Shown: piece after piece, positions 18,117-26,822 of the stretch | Layout: each line of letters begins with the position of its first letter | How positions within the stretch are numbered: position 1 is the first letter of the stretch | Assembly: GCA_041391425.1 (NCBI GenBank) | Contig: JAWKNZ010000002.1 | Coordinates: 62,001 to 126,000 of the forward strand | Direction of reading: 5' to 3' | DNA from: JAWKNZ01 sp041391425 | Lineage (GTDB): Bacteria; Bdellovibrionota_B; Oligoflexia; Oligoflexales; JAWKNZ01 | Length of the DNA stretch: 64,000 nucleotides | Position numbers and translations under genes: made by a program | Notes under the pieces: generated by a model | The model's input: only the letters and a program-made list of their open reading frames with translations | Told to the model about the DNA's origin: nothing | The model's database searches: none

Positions 18117-18761
18117 GTGGGACAAAAAGTTAATCCAATTGGAATGCGGATCGGAGTGACTAGAACTTGGTCTTCTAGATGGTTTGCCCGTAAAGGCTAC
18201 GCTGATTTGCTACAAGAAGATATACGTATCAGACAGTATCTTTCGAAGAAGTTCGAGTCAGCTGGGGTTTCAAAGGTAGAGATTGAGCGAGCAGCTAAAA
18301 ATATAAAGATAAATATTCATAGCAGTAGGCCAGGGATTATTATTGGAAAAAAAGGCGCTGGAGCTGAAGCTTTAAAAGATGAGCTTTCCAAGCACTGCAA
18401 AATTACTTCCGGGGATCCAGTGGTAAATGTGTTTCAAGTAAAGAAACCGGATGTAGAGGCACAGCTTGTAGCCGCTGGTATTAAGCAACAGCTTGAAAGG
18501 CGGGTTTCTTTCCGAAGGGCTATGAAAAAGGCGCTACAAAGCGCAACTAAGGCTGGTGCTAAGGGTATTAAAGTTCAGTGCTCAGGTCGGTTAGGAGGTG
18601 CTGATATGTCACGCGTGGAGAGGTATCATGAAGGACAAGTCCCTCTACACACACTTCGAGCGGATATTGATTATGGTACAGCTGAAGCCCTAACTACTTA
18701 TGGATTAATTGGTATAAAAGTCTGGATTTATCGAGGTGAGATACTCGAGAAGGTCCACTAA
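18117..18761 (+). CDS. rpsC: 30S ribosomal protein S3
   Basis: S3 forms the mRNA entry site and has helicase activity with S4 and S5. GTG start after an AAAGGAA site. It has MGQKVNPIGMRIGVTRTW, then a KH domain with the GxxG loop in RPGIIIGKKGAGAE (about residue 75), then the C-terminal domain with QCSGRLGGADMSRVERYHEGQVPLHTLRADIDYG. 214 residues, complete. Confidence 0.97.
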   Translation: MGQKVNPIGMRIGVTRTWSSRWFARKGYADLLQEDIRIRQYLSKKFESAGVSKVEIERAAKNIKINIHSSRPGIIIGKKGAGAEALKDELSKHCKITSGDPVVNVFQVKKPDVEAQLVAAGIKQQLERRVSFRRAMKKALQSATKAGAKGIKVQCSGRLGGADMSRVERYHEGQVPLHTLRADIDYGTAEALTTYGLIGIKVWIYRGEILEKVH

Positions 18762-18826
18762 TAGACGAATGCAATGTTTGTTGTAGTAATTTGGTTAAGC
18801 AGGAAAACTAAGAAAGCGGGAATTCC

Positions 18827-19249
18827 ATGTTAGCTCCTAAAAAGATGAAATTTCGAAAGCAGCGAAAAGGCCGAATTAGAGGAAACGCAAAAGGTGGTGA
18901 TACTCTAGCTTTTGGCGAATTTGGTTTGATGGCTACAGAAAGTGGTAGAATAACCGCCCGTCAGATTGAGGCGGCGCGTATCGCGATGACAAGAAGAGCT
19001 AAAAGAGGTGGTCAGGTATGGATTAAAATATTTCCTGATGTACCGGTAACCAAAAAACCTGCTGAAGTCAGAATGGGTAAAGGAAAGGGCTCGGTTGATC
19101 GCTATGTTGCTAAAATAAAGCCTGGTCGTATTCTTTATGAAATGGGTGGTATTGCAGAAGAGGTTGCCTTGGAAGCATTGGCTTTGGCGGCGGCAAAGTT
19201 ACCGCTTAAAACTAGATTGTTGATTAAGGGTAGAGACCCCTGGATTTAG
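18827..19249 (+). CDS. rplP: 50S ribosomal protein L16
   Basis: L16 contacts the A-site tRNA elbow. 140 residues: MLAPKKMKFRKQRKGRIRGNAKGGDTLAFGEFGL, then AARIAMTRRAKRGGQVWIKIFPDVPVTKKPAEVRMGKGKG, all strongly conserved in the family. The start follows a 65-base spacer after rpsC. Confidence 0.97.
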   Translation: MLAPKKMKFRKQRKGRIRGNAKGGDTLAFGEFGLMATESGRITARQIEAARIAMTRRAKRGGQVWIKIFPDVPVTKKPAEVRMGKGKGSVDRYVAKIKPGRILYEMGGIAEEVALEALALAAAKLPLKTRLLIKGRDPWI

Positions 19250-19259
19250 AGGTTAGGTC

Positions 19260-19475
19260 ATGGAATTGCAGAAACTTTCAATTGCAGATATTACTGGCTA
19301 CGATATGGCAAGGCTCGTAGAAGTAGAGAACGAAATTCGACGTGAGCTTGCTATGCAGCGTATGGATGTGTATGCGGCCCAAGGGCAGTTTGCTGCGAAA
19401 AAGAAAGCATTAAAAAGGAATTTGGCAAGAGTTTTGACAGTAAAAAATCAAAAACGTGAAAAAACATCAGCTTAA
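19260..19475 (+). CDS. rpmC: 50S ribosomal protein L29
   Basis: L29 lies beside L23 at the tunnel exit. 71 residues, helical, with LVEVENEIRRELAMQRMDVYAAQGQFAAKKKALKRNLARVLTV. Position between rplP and rpsQ is canonical, with a GAGGT site just before the ATG. Confidence 0.93.
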   Translation: MELQKLSIADITGYDMARLVEVENEIRRELAMQRMDVYAAQGQFAAKKKALKRNLARVLTVKNQKREKTSA

Positions 19476-19486
19476 GGTGAAAGAAC

Positions 19487-19753
19487 GTGAGTGAAGTTAC
19501 CGAGAAAAAACAAAGAAAAATTAGATGTGTCGTAGCTAGCGATAAGATGTCGAAGAGCCGTGTAGGTGTTGTTGAACGTCTTGTTAGAGAAAAAGTTACG
19601 AAGAAATATATTAAGAAATCAACTCGGTTGATGTTCCATGATGAGACAAATCAGTCCAAAGCAGGTGATTTGGTTTTAATTGTTCAAACAAGGCCGATTA
19701 GTGCAAAAAAGAGTTTTACTTTGCACTCAGTGCTGGAAGCGGCAAAAAAGTAA
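19487..19753 (+). CDS. rpsQ: 30S ribosomal protein S17
   Basis: S17 is an OB-fold primary binder of 16S rRNA. GTG start; 88 residues. GVVVSDKMxKS-like residues appear as CVVASDKMSKSRVGVVERLVREKVTKKYIKKSTRLMFHDETN, and GDLVLIVQTRPISAKKSFTL ends the fold. Canonical position before rplN. Confidence 0.95.
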   Translation: MSEVTEKKQRKIRCVVASDKMSKSRVGVVERLVREKVTKKYIKKSTRLMFHDETNQSKAGDLVLIVQTRPISAKKSFTLHSVLEAAKK

Positions 19754-19792
19754 AGCGAAGATAAACATAAACGGTTTTTAGGGCGTATAGCT

Positions 19793-20161
19793 ATGATACA
19801 GATGGAAAGTGTAATCCAAAGCGGTGACAACTCGGGAGCTAAAAGCTTAAAGTGCATTAAGGTGCTTGGCGGTAGTAAAAGACTTAGCGCGGGCGTTGGT
19901 GACATGATTGTTGTCTCCGTGAAAGAAGCGCTTCCTAACAGTCGTGTGAAGAAGGGTGGTGTATATAAGGCTGTGATTGTACGAACTGTACAGCCTGTAA
20001 CGAGAAAAGATGGTTCAACAATTCGTTTTGATGAAAATGCTGCTGTTCTGGTCAAAGATGACAAAGAGCCTATTGGAACTCGTATTTTTGGACCGGTTGC
20101 TAGGGAGATTCGAGGCGAAGGATATATTCGTGTTGCTTCTTTGGCGCCAGAGGTTCTTTAA
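19793..20161 (+). CDS. rplN: 50S ribosomal protein L14
   Basis: L14 forms an intersubunit bridge. 122 residues: MIQMESVIQSGDNSGAKSLKCIKVLGG at the N-terminus; later AVIVRTVQPVTRKDGSTIRFDENAAVLV and GTRIFGPVAREIRGEGYIRVASLAPEVL. Only 52 bases separate it from rplE, so rplX, normally located here, is absent. Confidence 0.97.
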   Translation: MIQMESVIQSGDNSGAKSLKCIKVLGGSKRLSAGVGDMIVVSVKEALPNSRVKKGGVYKAVIVRTVQPVTRKDGSTIRFDENAAVLVKDDKEPIGTRIFGPVAREIRGEGYIRVASLAPEVL

Positions 20162-20213
20162 GCAAGATTTTATTAAATGAAAGCGACTTCTTAGTATTAG
20201 GAGATTGAGTAAA

Positions 20214-20762
20214 GTGGCGACATCATTACCGCGTTTAGCGGAAACATACAATAAGATTAAGTCAGGCTTGCAAGCTGAGCTAAACATTCCAAACGTGATG
20301 GATACTCCGAAATTGGAAAAGATTGTTGTTAATATTGGGCAAGGCGAAGCGGTTAAAAACATCAAAGCTTTAGAAGGTGCAGTACGCGATCTTGAGTCAA
20401 TTACTGGACAGAAGCCTGTAATGACGAGAGCAAAAAAGAGTATTGCTGGATTTAAGTTGCGAGAGGGAATGCCCATTGGTTGCTCTGTTACTCTACGTGG
20501 CCAAAGGATGTACGAATTTTTGGATAGACTGATCAACATTGCAATCCCTCGTATTCGTGACTTTAGAGGTTATTCGTCTAAAGCTTTTGATGGCAGAGGT
20601 AATTATACTCTTGGGATTAAGGAACAGATTGTTTTTCCTGAGATTGACTATGATAAAGCTGACCGAGTTCGTGGATTAGGAATTACCATCGTGACTTCGG
20701 CAAAGAATGATATTCAATCGAAAGCGTTATTAGATAAATTTAACTTTCCCTTCCGAAAGTAA
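20214..20762 (+). CDS. rplE: 50S ribosomal protein L5
   Basis: L5 binds 5S rRNA. GTG 20214 is chosen as start (MATSLPRLAETYNKIKSGL) because the AGGAG at 20199-20203 is 10 bases upstream. The TTG at 20205 would leave only one base between them. Conserved LEKIVVNIGQGEA, QKPVMTRAKKSIAGFKLREGMPIGCSVTLRG and DFRGYSSKAFDGRGNYTLGIKEQIVFPEIDYD. 182 residues, complete. Confidence 0.96.
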   Translation: MATSLPRLAETYNKIKSGLQAELNIPNVMDTPKLEKIVVNIGQGEAVKNIKALEGAVRDLESITGQKPVMTRAKKSIAGFKLREGMPIGCSVTLRGQRMYEFLDRLINIAIPRIRDFRGYSSKAFDGRGNYTLGIKEQIVFPEIDYDKADRVRGLGITIVTSAKNDIQSKALLDKFNFPFRK

Positions 20763-20773
20763 TAGGAGCACTC

Positions 20774-20959
20774 ATGGCAAAGAAGTCGTTAATTGCTAAA
20801 GCAAAGAGAGAGCCTAAGTTTTCAACTCGAGGCTATACAAGATGCAATAAATGTGGACGCCCAAAAGCAGTCTACAGAAAGTTTGGCATTTGTCGTATTT
20901 GTTTTAGGGAAATGGCTCTTTTAGGATTACTTCCAGGGGTAACAAAGGCGTCTTGGTAG
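20774..20959 (+). CDS. rpsN: 30S ribosomal protein S14, zinc-binding short form
   Basis: 61-residue S14 of the zinc-ribbon (type Z) kind, with Cys24-x2-Cys27 and Cys40-x2-Cys43 (RCNKCGRP...ICRICFREMA). The long cysteine-free form has about 100 residues. The ATG is preceded by TAGGAGCA. It ends LLPGVTKASW, the family C-terminus. Confidence 0.97.
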   Translation: MAKKSLIAKAKREPKFSTRGYTRCNKCGRPKAVYRKFGICRICFREMALLGLLPGVTKASW

Positions 20960-20998
20960 ATAATAACCTACTTTTTTAGGTTCAGGAGATAATAAGTA

Positions 20999-21400
20999 AT
21001 GAATGTAAATGATCCAATTGCTGATTTATTGACTCGTATTAGAAACGGCCAAAAGGCCCGTATGGAAGTCATAACAGCTCCGGCATCCAAGATCAAAATC
21101 GCAATAACCCATTTGTTGCAGCAAGAAGGCTATATTCGTGCTTACAAATGCATTAGAGACCGTAAACAAGGTATCATTAAAATTGCATTGAAATATAGTG
21201 ATGAGCAAGGCCACGGGGTTATTAGAAATATAAAAAGAGAAAGTAGGGGAGGCCGTCGCAGATATGTTGGCTGTGATAAGATCCCTTACGTAAAGAACGG
21301 CTTTGGGATTGGTATATTGTCAACATCGCAAGGTGTTATGACGTGCAAAGAAGCCAGAAAAAGAAAAATCGGTGGCGAATATCTTTGCTCGGTGTATTAA
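20999..21400 (+). CDS. rpsH: 30S ribosomal protein S8
   Basis: S8 is a primary 16S rRNA binder and the spc-operon repressor in E. coli. 133 residues: MNVNDPIADLLTRIRNGQKA, then KRESRGGRRRYVGCDKIPYVKNGFGIGILSTSQGVMTCKEARKRKIGGEYLCSVY, the highly conserved C-terminal half. Confidence 0.96.
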   Translation: MNVNDPIADLLTRIRNGQKARMEVITAPASKIKIAITHLLQQEGYIRAYKCIRDRKQGIIKIALKYSDEQGHGVIRNIKRESRGGRRRYVGCDKIPYVKNGFGIGILSTSQGVMTCKEARKRKIGGEYLCSVY

Positions 21401-21487
21401 TGCACTAGCTTTAAAATAGATCAAAGTTGTTTACGAAGTTAAATGTATTGAAGAAATATTAGAGCGTTTTAAGTTAGAGGATCTACA

Positions 21488-22030
21488 ATGTCTCGCGTTG
21501 GTAAAAAAACTATCCCACTACCTCAAGGTGTGGATGTAAAGATTGATGGCCAAAAGATTTCAGTAAAGGGCCCAAAAGGTAACCTTGATAGAGTGATTCA
21601 TCCGGCGACCACCGTGAAGTCTGAGAATGGAGTTATTACGGTTTTACCAGTTGACGAAAGTTATGAAAATCGTAAATTTCACGGCTTAACTCGTAGCTTA
21701 GTGAACAATATGATTATTGGGGTTTCTGAAGGATTTACAAAGACTCTAACTTTAGTCGGTGTTGGTTATAGGGCTGCAATCAAAGGAAATGAACTGAATT
21801 TGAGCTTAGGATATAGTCATCCTATTGACTTTCCTATACCAGAAGGCCTTGATATTAAAGTTGATAAGCAGACGAGTGTGATTGTATCAGGATGTGACAA
21901 AGAGAAAGTTGGTCAGACAGCTGCTAATATAAGAGCCTTTAGAAAGCCGGAGCCGTATCATGGTAAAGGTGTTCGCTATGCTGATGAACGTATTATTACT
22001 AAAGCAGGTAAGTCAGCTGGTAAGAAGTAA
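21488..22030 (+). CDS. rplF: 50S ribosomal protein L6
   Basis: L6 has two repeated alpha/beta domains and lies near the factor-binding site. 180 residues. MSRVGKKTIPLPQGVDVKIDGQKISVKGPKG opens it, and the second domain has LVGVGYRAAIKGNELNLSLGYSHPI and VGQTAANIRAFRKPEPYHGKGVRYADE. GAGG lies 8 bases before the ATG. Confidence 0.97.
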   Translation: MSRVGKKTIPLPQGVDVKIDGQKISVKGPKGNLDRVIHPATTVKSENGVITVLPVDESYENRKFHGLTRSLVNNMIIGVSEGFTKTLTLVGVGYRAAIKGNELNLSLGYSHPIDFPIPEGLDIKVDKQTSVIVSGCDKEKVGQTAANIRAFRKPEPYHGKGVRYADERIITKAGKSAGKK

Positions 22031-22058
22031 ACTTAAATTGACCTAATGGATTATAGTT

Positions 22059-22424
22059 ATGGCGAATTATAAACGAACAAAGTTAAGACTTGAACTAAAA
22101 CAAAAGCGCAAAGCAAGAGTACGGAAGAAAGTTACAGGAACTGCCGAGAGGCCGAGGCTTTCGGTGTTTAGATCTGCAAAACATATTCACGCTCAGGTTG
22201 TAGATGATGTTGCGGGCAAGACACTTGCTTATGTGAGCTCCTATGAAAAAGGGGCGCACCAATCGGCAAACGTTGACGGCTGTAGTGAGCTTGGAAAGCG
22301 GCTAGCGGAGCGTTGTAAGGCTAAAAACATTGAATCGATTGTTTTTGATAAAAATGGAAATAGATATCACGGTAGGGTAAAAGCTTTTGCCGAAGGTGCG
22401 AGAGAAGGTGGTCTTAAGTTTTAG
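22059..22424 (+). CDS. rplR: 50S ribosomal protein L18
   Basis: L18 binds 5S rRNA with L5. 121 residues with a basic N-terminus, RPRLSVFRSAKHIHAQVVDD, and VVFD/GYRYHGRVKA-like residues seen as IVFDKNGNRYHGRVKAFAEGAREGGLKF. Canonical position between rplF and rpsE. Confidence 0.95.
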   Translation: MANYKRTKLRLELKQKRKARVRKKVTGTAERPRLSVFRSAKHIHAQVVDDVAGKTLAYVSSYEKGAHQSANVDGCSELGKRLAERCKAKNIESIVFDKNGNRYHGRVKAFAEGAREGGLKF

Positions 22425-22521
22425 GATTTTAAGTCCAGAGTATTAAAGCCGACTGTGTCGTCGTGTGGCATACATAAGTGTTGCGTGTAATGATTGCACA
22501 CATATAAAGTGGAGGCGTAGA

Positions 22522-23064
22522 TTGACAGCATACAATCAAAAAAAGGAAACCGAAGCATTGGAAGATCGAGTGATTGATATTGCTCGTGTTGCTAAAGTGG
22601 TTAAAGGTGGTCGGCGTTTTAGTTTCAGTGCCCTGGTTGTTGTTGGTGACGGTAAAGAAGGGGTTGGATTTGGAGTTGGAAAAGCCGGAGAAGTTCCTGA
22701 CGCGATTCGTAAGGGTTCTGAGCAGGCCAAGAAAAATCTTCTAAAAGTCCCTACTGTTGATGGAACTATACCATTTGAAGTTGAAGGTGTATTTGGTTCT
22801 TCGCGAGTGGTTATGTATCCGGCAAAGAAAGGGAAGGGAATCATTGCTGGTGGTGCGGTTCGTACTATCGTTGAGTTAGGCGGGATTCGAGATATTGTAT
22901 GTAAGATCCATGGTTCTAGAAGCCATCACAATGTGGTTAGAGCTACGATGGATGGTATCAAGCAGTTGATTTCTATTGAAGACTACGCTGCAGAAAGAGG
23001 AAAAACTCCAGCTGAAGTCCAGCAAATTAGACATGAGCAAGTGAGTGATAAGATAGTGGACTAA
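22522..23064 (+). CDS. rpsE: 30S ribosomal protein S5
   Basis: S5 acts in decoding fidelity and mRNA entry. I place the start at TTG 22522, 4 bases after a GGAGG (22511-22515) and matching the family N-terminus. A GTG at 22465 in frame would add 19 residues unlike S5. Double-stranded RNA-binding part: EDRVIDIARVAKVVKGGRRFSFSALVVVGDGKEGVGFGVGKAGEVPDAI; C-terminal domain: GVFGSSRVVMYPAKKGKGIIAGGAVRTIVELGGIRDIV. 180 residues. Confidence 0.94.
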   Translation: MTAYNQKKETEALEDRVIDIARVAKVVKGGRRFSFSALVVVGDGKEGVGFGVGKAGEVPDAIRKGSEQAKKNLLKVPTVDGTIPFEVEGVFGSSRVVMYPAKKGKGIIAGGAVRTIVELGGIRDIVCKIHGSRSHHNVVRATMDGIKQLISIEDYAAERGKTPAEVQQIRHEQVSDKIVD

Positions 23065-23115
23065 AGCTTAACGCTGAAACCTCGTAGAGGTTGGTTAATA
23101 ATTTAAGGGGCAAGC

Positions 23116-23304
23116 ATGGCTCAGAAAATTAAAGTCATACAGACAAAAAGCATGATTTGTCAGACGCAAAAGACTAGAAAGATTTTAAGAGGTCTTGGTC
23201 TGCGTCGAATCGGTGCAGAGAGGGTTCATACCGATAACAATTGCATCCGCGGTATGGTTAATAAAGTAAAACATTTGATTAGTTATGAGATCATTAAGGG
23301 TTAG
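23116..23304 (+). CDS. rpmD: 50S ribosomal protein L30
   Basis: 62-residue L30. IKVIQTKSMICQTQKTRKILRGLGLRRIGAERVHTDNNCIRGMVNKVKHLISYEI follows the family pattern. It is preceded by AAGGGG and lies between rpsE and rplO as usual. Confidence 0.94.
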   Translation: MAQKIKVIQTKSMICQTQKTRKILRGLGLRRIGAERVHTDNNCIRGMVNKVKHLISYEIIKG

Positions 23305-23308
23305 TAGT

Positions 23309-23755
23309 ATGAAGAATCTCAGTAATCTAAGACCAGCACCAGGTTCTAATAGACCTAAGAAGCGTGTAGGCCGTGGTCCAGGTAGTGGCTTGGGTAAAAC
23401 GGCGGGCCGTGGACATGGTGGTCAAAAATCTCGTAAAGGCGGTGGCATTGCCCCTGGGTTTGAAGGTGGACAGACTCCATTATATAGAAGAATTCCCAAG
23501 AGAGGCTTTACTAATCCATTCCAGAAGACGTATAACATTGTGAATTTAGCGGCGCTGAATAAGTTTGCAGAAGGCACAGTGGTATCTCCAGAGGTGCTAA
23601 AGGAAGCTGGATTATTGCATAATTCTAAAAATCCTATTAAGATTCTCGGCAAAGGTTCTTTAGAAAAGAAACTGACTGTTAAGGCACAAAAATTTAGTGG
23701 AAGTGCTAAAGCAGCGGTAGAAAAAGCAGGCGGTGTTGCCGAGGAGATTAAATAG
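23309..23755 (+). CDS. rplO: 50S ribosomal protein L15
   Basis: L15 organises 23S rRNA late in assembly. Start at ATG 23309, just after the rpmD stop, giving MKNLSNLRPAPGSNRPKKRVGRGPGSGLGKTAGRGHGGQKSR, the glycine/arginine-rich N-terminus of the family. GFEGGQTPLYRRIPKRGFTN follows. An earlier in-frame start inside rpmD would add eight non-family residues. The last base overlaps the secY GTG. Confidence 0.95.
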   Translation: MKNLSNLRPAPGSNRPKKRVGRGPGSGLGKTAGRGHGGQKSRKGGGIAPGFEGGQTPLYRRIPKRGFTNPFQKTYNIVNLAALNKFAEGTVVSPEVLKEAGLLHNSKNPIKILGKGSLEKKLTVKAQKFSGSAKAAVEKAGGVAEEIK

Positions 23756-25077
23756 TGGCGAATTCAATTCAAGGTTTACCCCAAGAACGATTCAATCATT
23801 TACAAAAAAAGATCATGTTCACCTTGGGGTTTTTAGCACTTTTTAGAATTGGTGTACATATTCCAATTCCAGGTGTTGATACTCAAGCCTTGAGTGAGTT
23901 TTTCCGCAATCAAGGAGCTAATCTCCTTGGTATGTTTAATATGTTTTCTGGCGGTGCTCTTGAGAGATTTAGTGTTTTTGCTTTAGGAGTGATGCCTTAT
24001 ATTTCTGCTTCAATTATAGTGCAACTTTTGACAGTTGCTGTGCCGCATTTAGAGCAGCTTTCTAAAGAAGGTGAAGCTGGACGGAAGAAAATTACACAAT
24101 ACACTCGTTATGGCACGATCGCCTTATCTTTGATTCAAGCGTTGATGATCGCAAATACATTAGAAACTTCACAGTTTGCCGGTCGAAGCCTGGTGATTGA
24201 AGGTGGTCTTAGTTGGAAGTTTTTGACGATTCTTTCCCTGACTGCAGGAACTGCTTTTGTGATGTGGCTAGGAGAGCAAATAACTGAGAGGGGTGTAGGA
24301 AATGGTATCTCTCTTATAATTTTTGCTGGAATCGTAGCGGGCTTGCCAAGTGTTATTGGGAACACGTATACGCAATATACGAGCCAACAAATGGACCTAT
24401 TGAGAATTTTGCTAATTTCAGGGGTCTGTATAGTTATTGTAGCGGGGGTTGTCTTTATTGAACAAGGTGCACGCCAAATCCCGGTGCAATATGCAAAACG
24501 GCAGGTTGGTAGGAAAACCTATGGTGGCCAAACCTCTCATTTGCCGATAAGGGTTAATACTGCAGGGGTTATTCCGGCTATTTTTGCTAGCTCTCTTTTA
24601 CGTTTTCCTGTTACTGCAGCGGCCTTGGCCCCTCAGTCTAAGTTTAGTGATTTGGTCAATACCATTTTTGGTCCTGGTAGCTGGCTATACAATACTGTAT
24701 ATGCTTTCCTTATAATATTTTTTGCTTATTTTTATACTTCGATTACCTTCAAGGCAGATGATGTTGCTGAAAACTTGAAAAAACATGGTGGATTTGTGCC
24801 TGGGATACGTCCTGGTGCTAGAACTGCTGAGTACCTTCATAAAGTTTTAAGTAGGTTGACTTTGATTGGTTCAATTTATCTTGCAGCTATTTGTGTGCTG
24901 CCGACTATATTGATGGGTAAGTTTAATATTCAGTTTTATTTTGGTGGAACGAGCCTTTTGATTGTGGTTGGGGTGGCCTTAGAAACGTTTCGTCAGATAG
25001 ATGCTCACCGCCAGTCTTTGAGATATGATGCTTTCATGAAACAGAGTAAGATTCGCACTCGAAGAGGCGGAGTATGA
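23755..25077 (+). CDS. secY: Protein translocase subunit SecY
   Basis: Central channel of the Sec translocon. 440 residues with ten predicted membrane helices. Recognised by RIGVHIPIPGVDTQAL, the plug and pore region FNMFSGGALERFSVFALGVMPYISASIIVQLL, the cytoplasmic GQTSHLPIRVNTAGVIPAIFASSLL, and the conserved C5 loop GGFVPGIRPGARTAEYL. GTG start overlaps the rplO stop; the adk ATG overlaps its own TGA. Confidence 0.97.
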   Translation: MANSIQGLPQERFNHLQKKIMFTLGFLALFRIGVHIPIPGVDTQALSEFFRNQGANLLGMFNMFSGGALERFSVFALGVMPYISASIIVQLLTVAVPHLEQLSKEGEAGRKKITQYTRYGTIALSLIQALMIANTLETSQFAGRSLVIEGGLSWKFLTILSLTAGTAFVMWLGEQITERGVGNGISLIIFAGIVAGLPSVIGNTYTQYTSQQMDLLRILLISGVCIVIVAGVVFIEQGARQIPVQYAKRQVGRKTYGGQTSHLPIRVNTAGVIPAIFASSLLRFPVTAAALAPQSKFSDLVNTIFGPGSWLYNTVYAFLIIFFAYFYTSITFKADDVAENLKKHGGFVPGIRPGARTAEYLHKVLSRLTLIGSIYLAAICVLPTILMGKFNIQFYFGGTSLLIVVGVALETFRQIDAHRQSLRYDAFMKQSKIRTRRGGV

Positions 25078-25706
25078 TTGTCGTTTTGGTGGGTCCTCCT
25101 GGAGCAGGCAAGGGTACGCAAGCAGATTTGCTTGTTGATAAGAGGGGCTTTAGAAAAATTTCTACTGGTGATGCTCTCCGCAGACAGATCAAATTAGGAA
25201 CCGAAGTTGGCAAAAAAGCGGCAGAGGTTATGAAGCGCGGAGATTTGGTATCCGATGATATCCTTTTTGATGTTATTCAAGAGGAGCTTGGCAGCAAGGC
25301 CGACGAGAATGTTTTATTAGATGGCTACCCGAGAAATATTAAGCAAGCTGAGACGTTACAGACTATCGCTCAGGAGCGTCCTATTCAAGCTGTAGTTCAT
25401 TTAGATGTCGCGAGAGATGTGCTGATTGAACGTCTGTCCGGTAGGAGAACATGTCCGGAGTGTTCGGCTACTTTTCACGTCTCCCTTAATCCTCCGAAAG
25501 TGGATGGAAAGTGTGATAGGTGCGGAGGTGCATTGGTGCAACGTCCTGATGACTCAAAGGAAAGTGTTCAGGTTAGGCTCGATGTCTATGAAAAAAACAC
25601 GAAGCCTATCCTAGATTTTTATCGTGGGCAGGGTATATATAAGTCTATAGATGGAACTGGCAATACCCAAAGTGTTTTCAGTAGGCTAGAGGCGGTTTTA
25701 GCTTAG
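25074..25706 (+). CDS. adk: Adenylate kinase
   Basis: Converts AMP and ATP to two ADP in the cytoplasm. 210 residues: P-loop GPPGAGKG (7-14), AMP-binding STGDALR, LLDGYPRNIKQAE, and a long LID with four cysteines (127, 130, 147, 150) that bind zinc, as in many Gram-positive and deltaproteobacterial enzymes. The ATGA overlap with secY implies translational coupling. A map gene, often next in this cluster, is not present. Confidence 0.96.
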   Translation: MIVVLVGPPGAGKGTQADLLVDKRGFRKISTGDALRRQIKLGTEVGKKAAEVMKRGDLVSDDILFDVIQEELGSKADENVLLDGYPRNIKQAETLQTIAQERPIQAVVHLDVARDVLIERLSGRRTCPECSATFHVSLNPPKVDGKCDRCGGALVQRPDDSKESVQVRLDVYEKNTKPILDFYRGQGIYKSIDGTGNTQSVFSRLEAVLA

Positions 25707-25899
25707 CGGTTTGAATTTACTTAGGCTCTACGGGGCTTTGTCGAGGTTATTTTGTCTCTCTGGGGATAAATTATCCGCTGAATTGCTTGCTCTTTAGGAT
25801 GATATAAGGTAGTTTAGCGCGTATTTTAGACTCTGTTTGGCCAAAAAGTGGCACTTGACTGATTTGTTGATTAATTTAATTGGATTTGGATTTGTTAAA

Positions 25900-26121
25900 A
25901 TGGCCAAAGAAGATGTAATTGAAATCGAAGGCACGGTGAAGGAACCTCTTCCAAATGCTATGTTTAGGGTAGAGTTAGAAAATGGTCATGAGGTTTTAGC
26001 ACATATTAGCGGTAAGATGAGGATGCACTTTATTCGTATTTTGCCTGGTGATGTCGTAAAGTTAGAGATTTCACCTTATGATCTGACAAGGGGAAGGATT
26101 GTTTACCGCTCTAAGAAATAG
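25900..26121 (+). CDS. infA: Translation initiation factor IF-1
   Basis: IF-1 occupies the 30S A site during initiation. Starting at ATG 25900 the 73-residue protein is MAKEDVIEIEGTVKEPLPNA, then FRVELENGHEVLAHISGKMRMHFIRILPGDVVKLEISPYDLTRGRIVYR, a full OB-fold match. Upstream in-frame codons from 25837 give residues unlike IF-1. Confidence 0.96.
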   Translation: MAKEDVIEIEGTVKEPLPNAMFRVELENGHEVLAHISGKMRMHFIRILPGDVVKLEISPYDLTRGRIVYRSKK

Positions 26122-26202
26122 GCAAGTTAAAGTGGTATGCTGATTAGAGACTAGATAAACAATAAATATTAAGCAGACAATAGTTGAGAAAGAGAGAAAG
26201 TT

Positions 26203-26316
26203 ATGAAGGTTAGGGCAAGCGTTAAGCCAATTTGCGAAAAATGCAAAGTTATTCGTCGCCATGGTGTGCTACGAGTAATCTGCGTAGAAGCGAAACATAA
26301 GCAACGTCAAGGATAA
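26203..26316 (+). CDS. rpmJ: 50S ribosomal protein L36, zinc form
   Basis: Very short gene (37 residues) between infA and rpsM. MKVRASVKPICEKCKVIRRH is followed by GVLRVICVEAKHKQRQG. The Cys11, Cys14, Cys27 and His32 ligands mark the zinc-binding C+ form. A GAGAAAGAGAG purine stretch precedes the ATG. Confidence 0.95.
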   Translation: MKVRASVKPICEKCKVIRRHGVLRVICVEAKHKQRQG

Positions 26317-26342
26317 ACAAACGGAGTTTGAGGAGTAGTTAC

Positions 26343-26711
26343 ATGGCCCGTATAGCCGGTGTGGATTTACCTGGACATAAAAGAATAGACATAGCGTTAA
26401 CGTCTATATTTGGAATCGGTAGAGAAAGTGCTAAGAGAATTGTTTCAAAAGCTGGGGTTGATCCCAACATTAAAGCAAATGATCTTGATGCGACAGCTGT
26501 GAATGATATTAGATCAATTATCGATGCTGATTTTGTGGTTGAAGGTGATTTGAGAAGAGAAGTATCTTTAAATATTAAGAGATTAGTTGACTTGGGCAAC
26601 TATCGAGGTTTGCGGCATCGTATGGGGCTTCCTGTAAGAGGCCAACGGACTAAGACTAACTCTCGTACTCGTAAAGGCACGCGCAAAACTGTTGCTGGCA
26701 AGAAGAAATAG
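26343..26711 (+). CDS. rpsM: 30S ribosomal protein S13
   Basis: S13 contacts the P-site tRNA and forms the A-site finger bridge. From ATG 26343: MARIAGVDLPGHKRIDIALTSIFGIGRESAKRIV; later LVDLGNYRGLRHRMGLPVRGQRTKTNSRTRKG, the conserved basic tail. 122 residues. The start five codons earlier lacks family support. Confidence 0.96.
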   Translation: MARIAGVDLPGHKRIDIALTSIFGIGRESAKRIVSKAGVDPNIKANDLDATAVNDIRSIIDADFVVEGDLRREVSLNIKRLVDLGNYRGLRHRMGLPVRGQRTKTNSRTRKGTRKTVAGKKK

Positions 26712-26822
26712 TTAAAGGAATTGGTTGATAGCTCTTTATTTTATGCCGTTTGCAATATTTATGAGAACGGTTGGCGCTATTGAGCTTAAGGAACAAAAAG
26801 AGGTCAAGAAGGATCAAAAGTC

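Noticed and set aside
22465..22521. N-terminal extension of S5 from GTG 22465
   Set aside because: The added residues are unlike any S5, and the TTG at 22522 has GGAGG just upstream.
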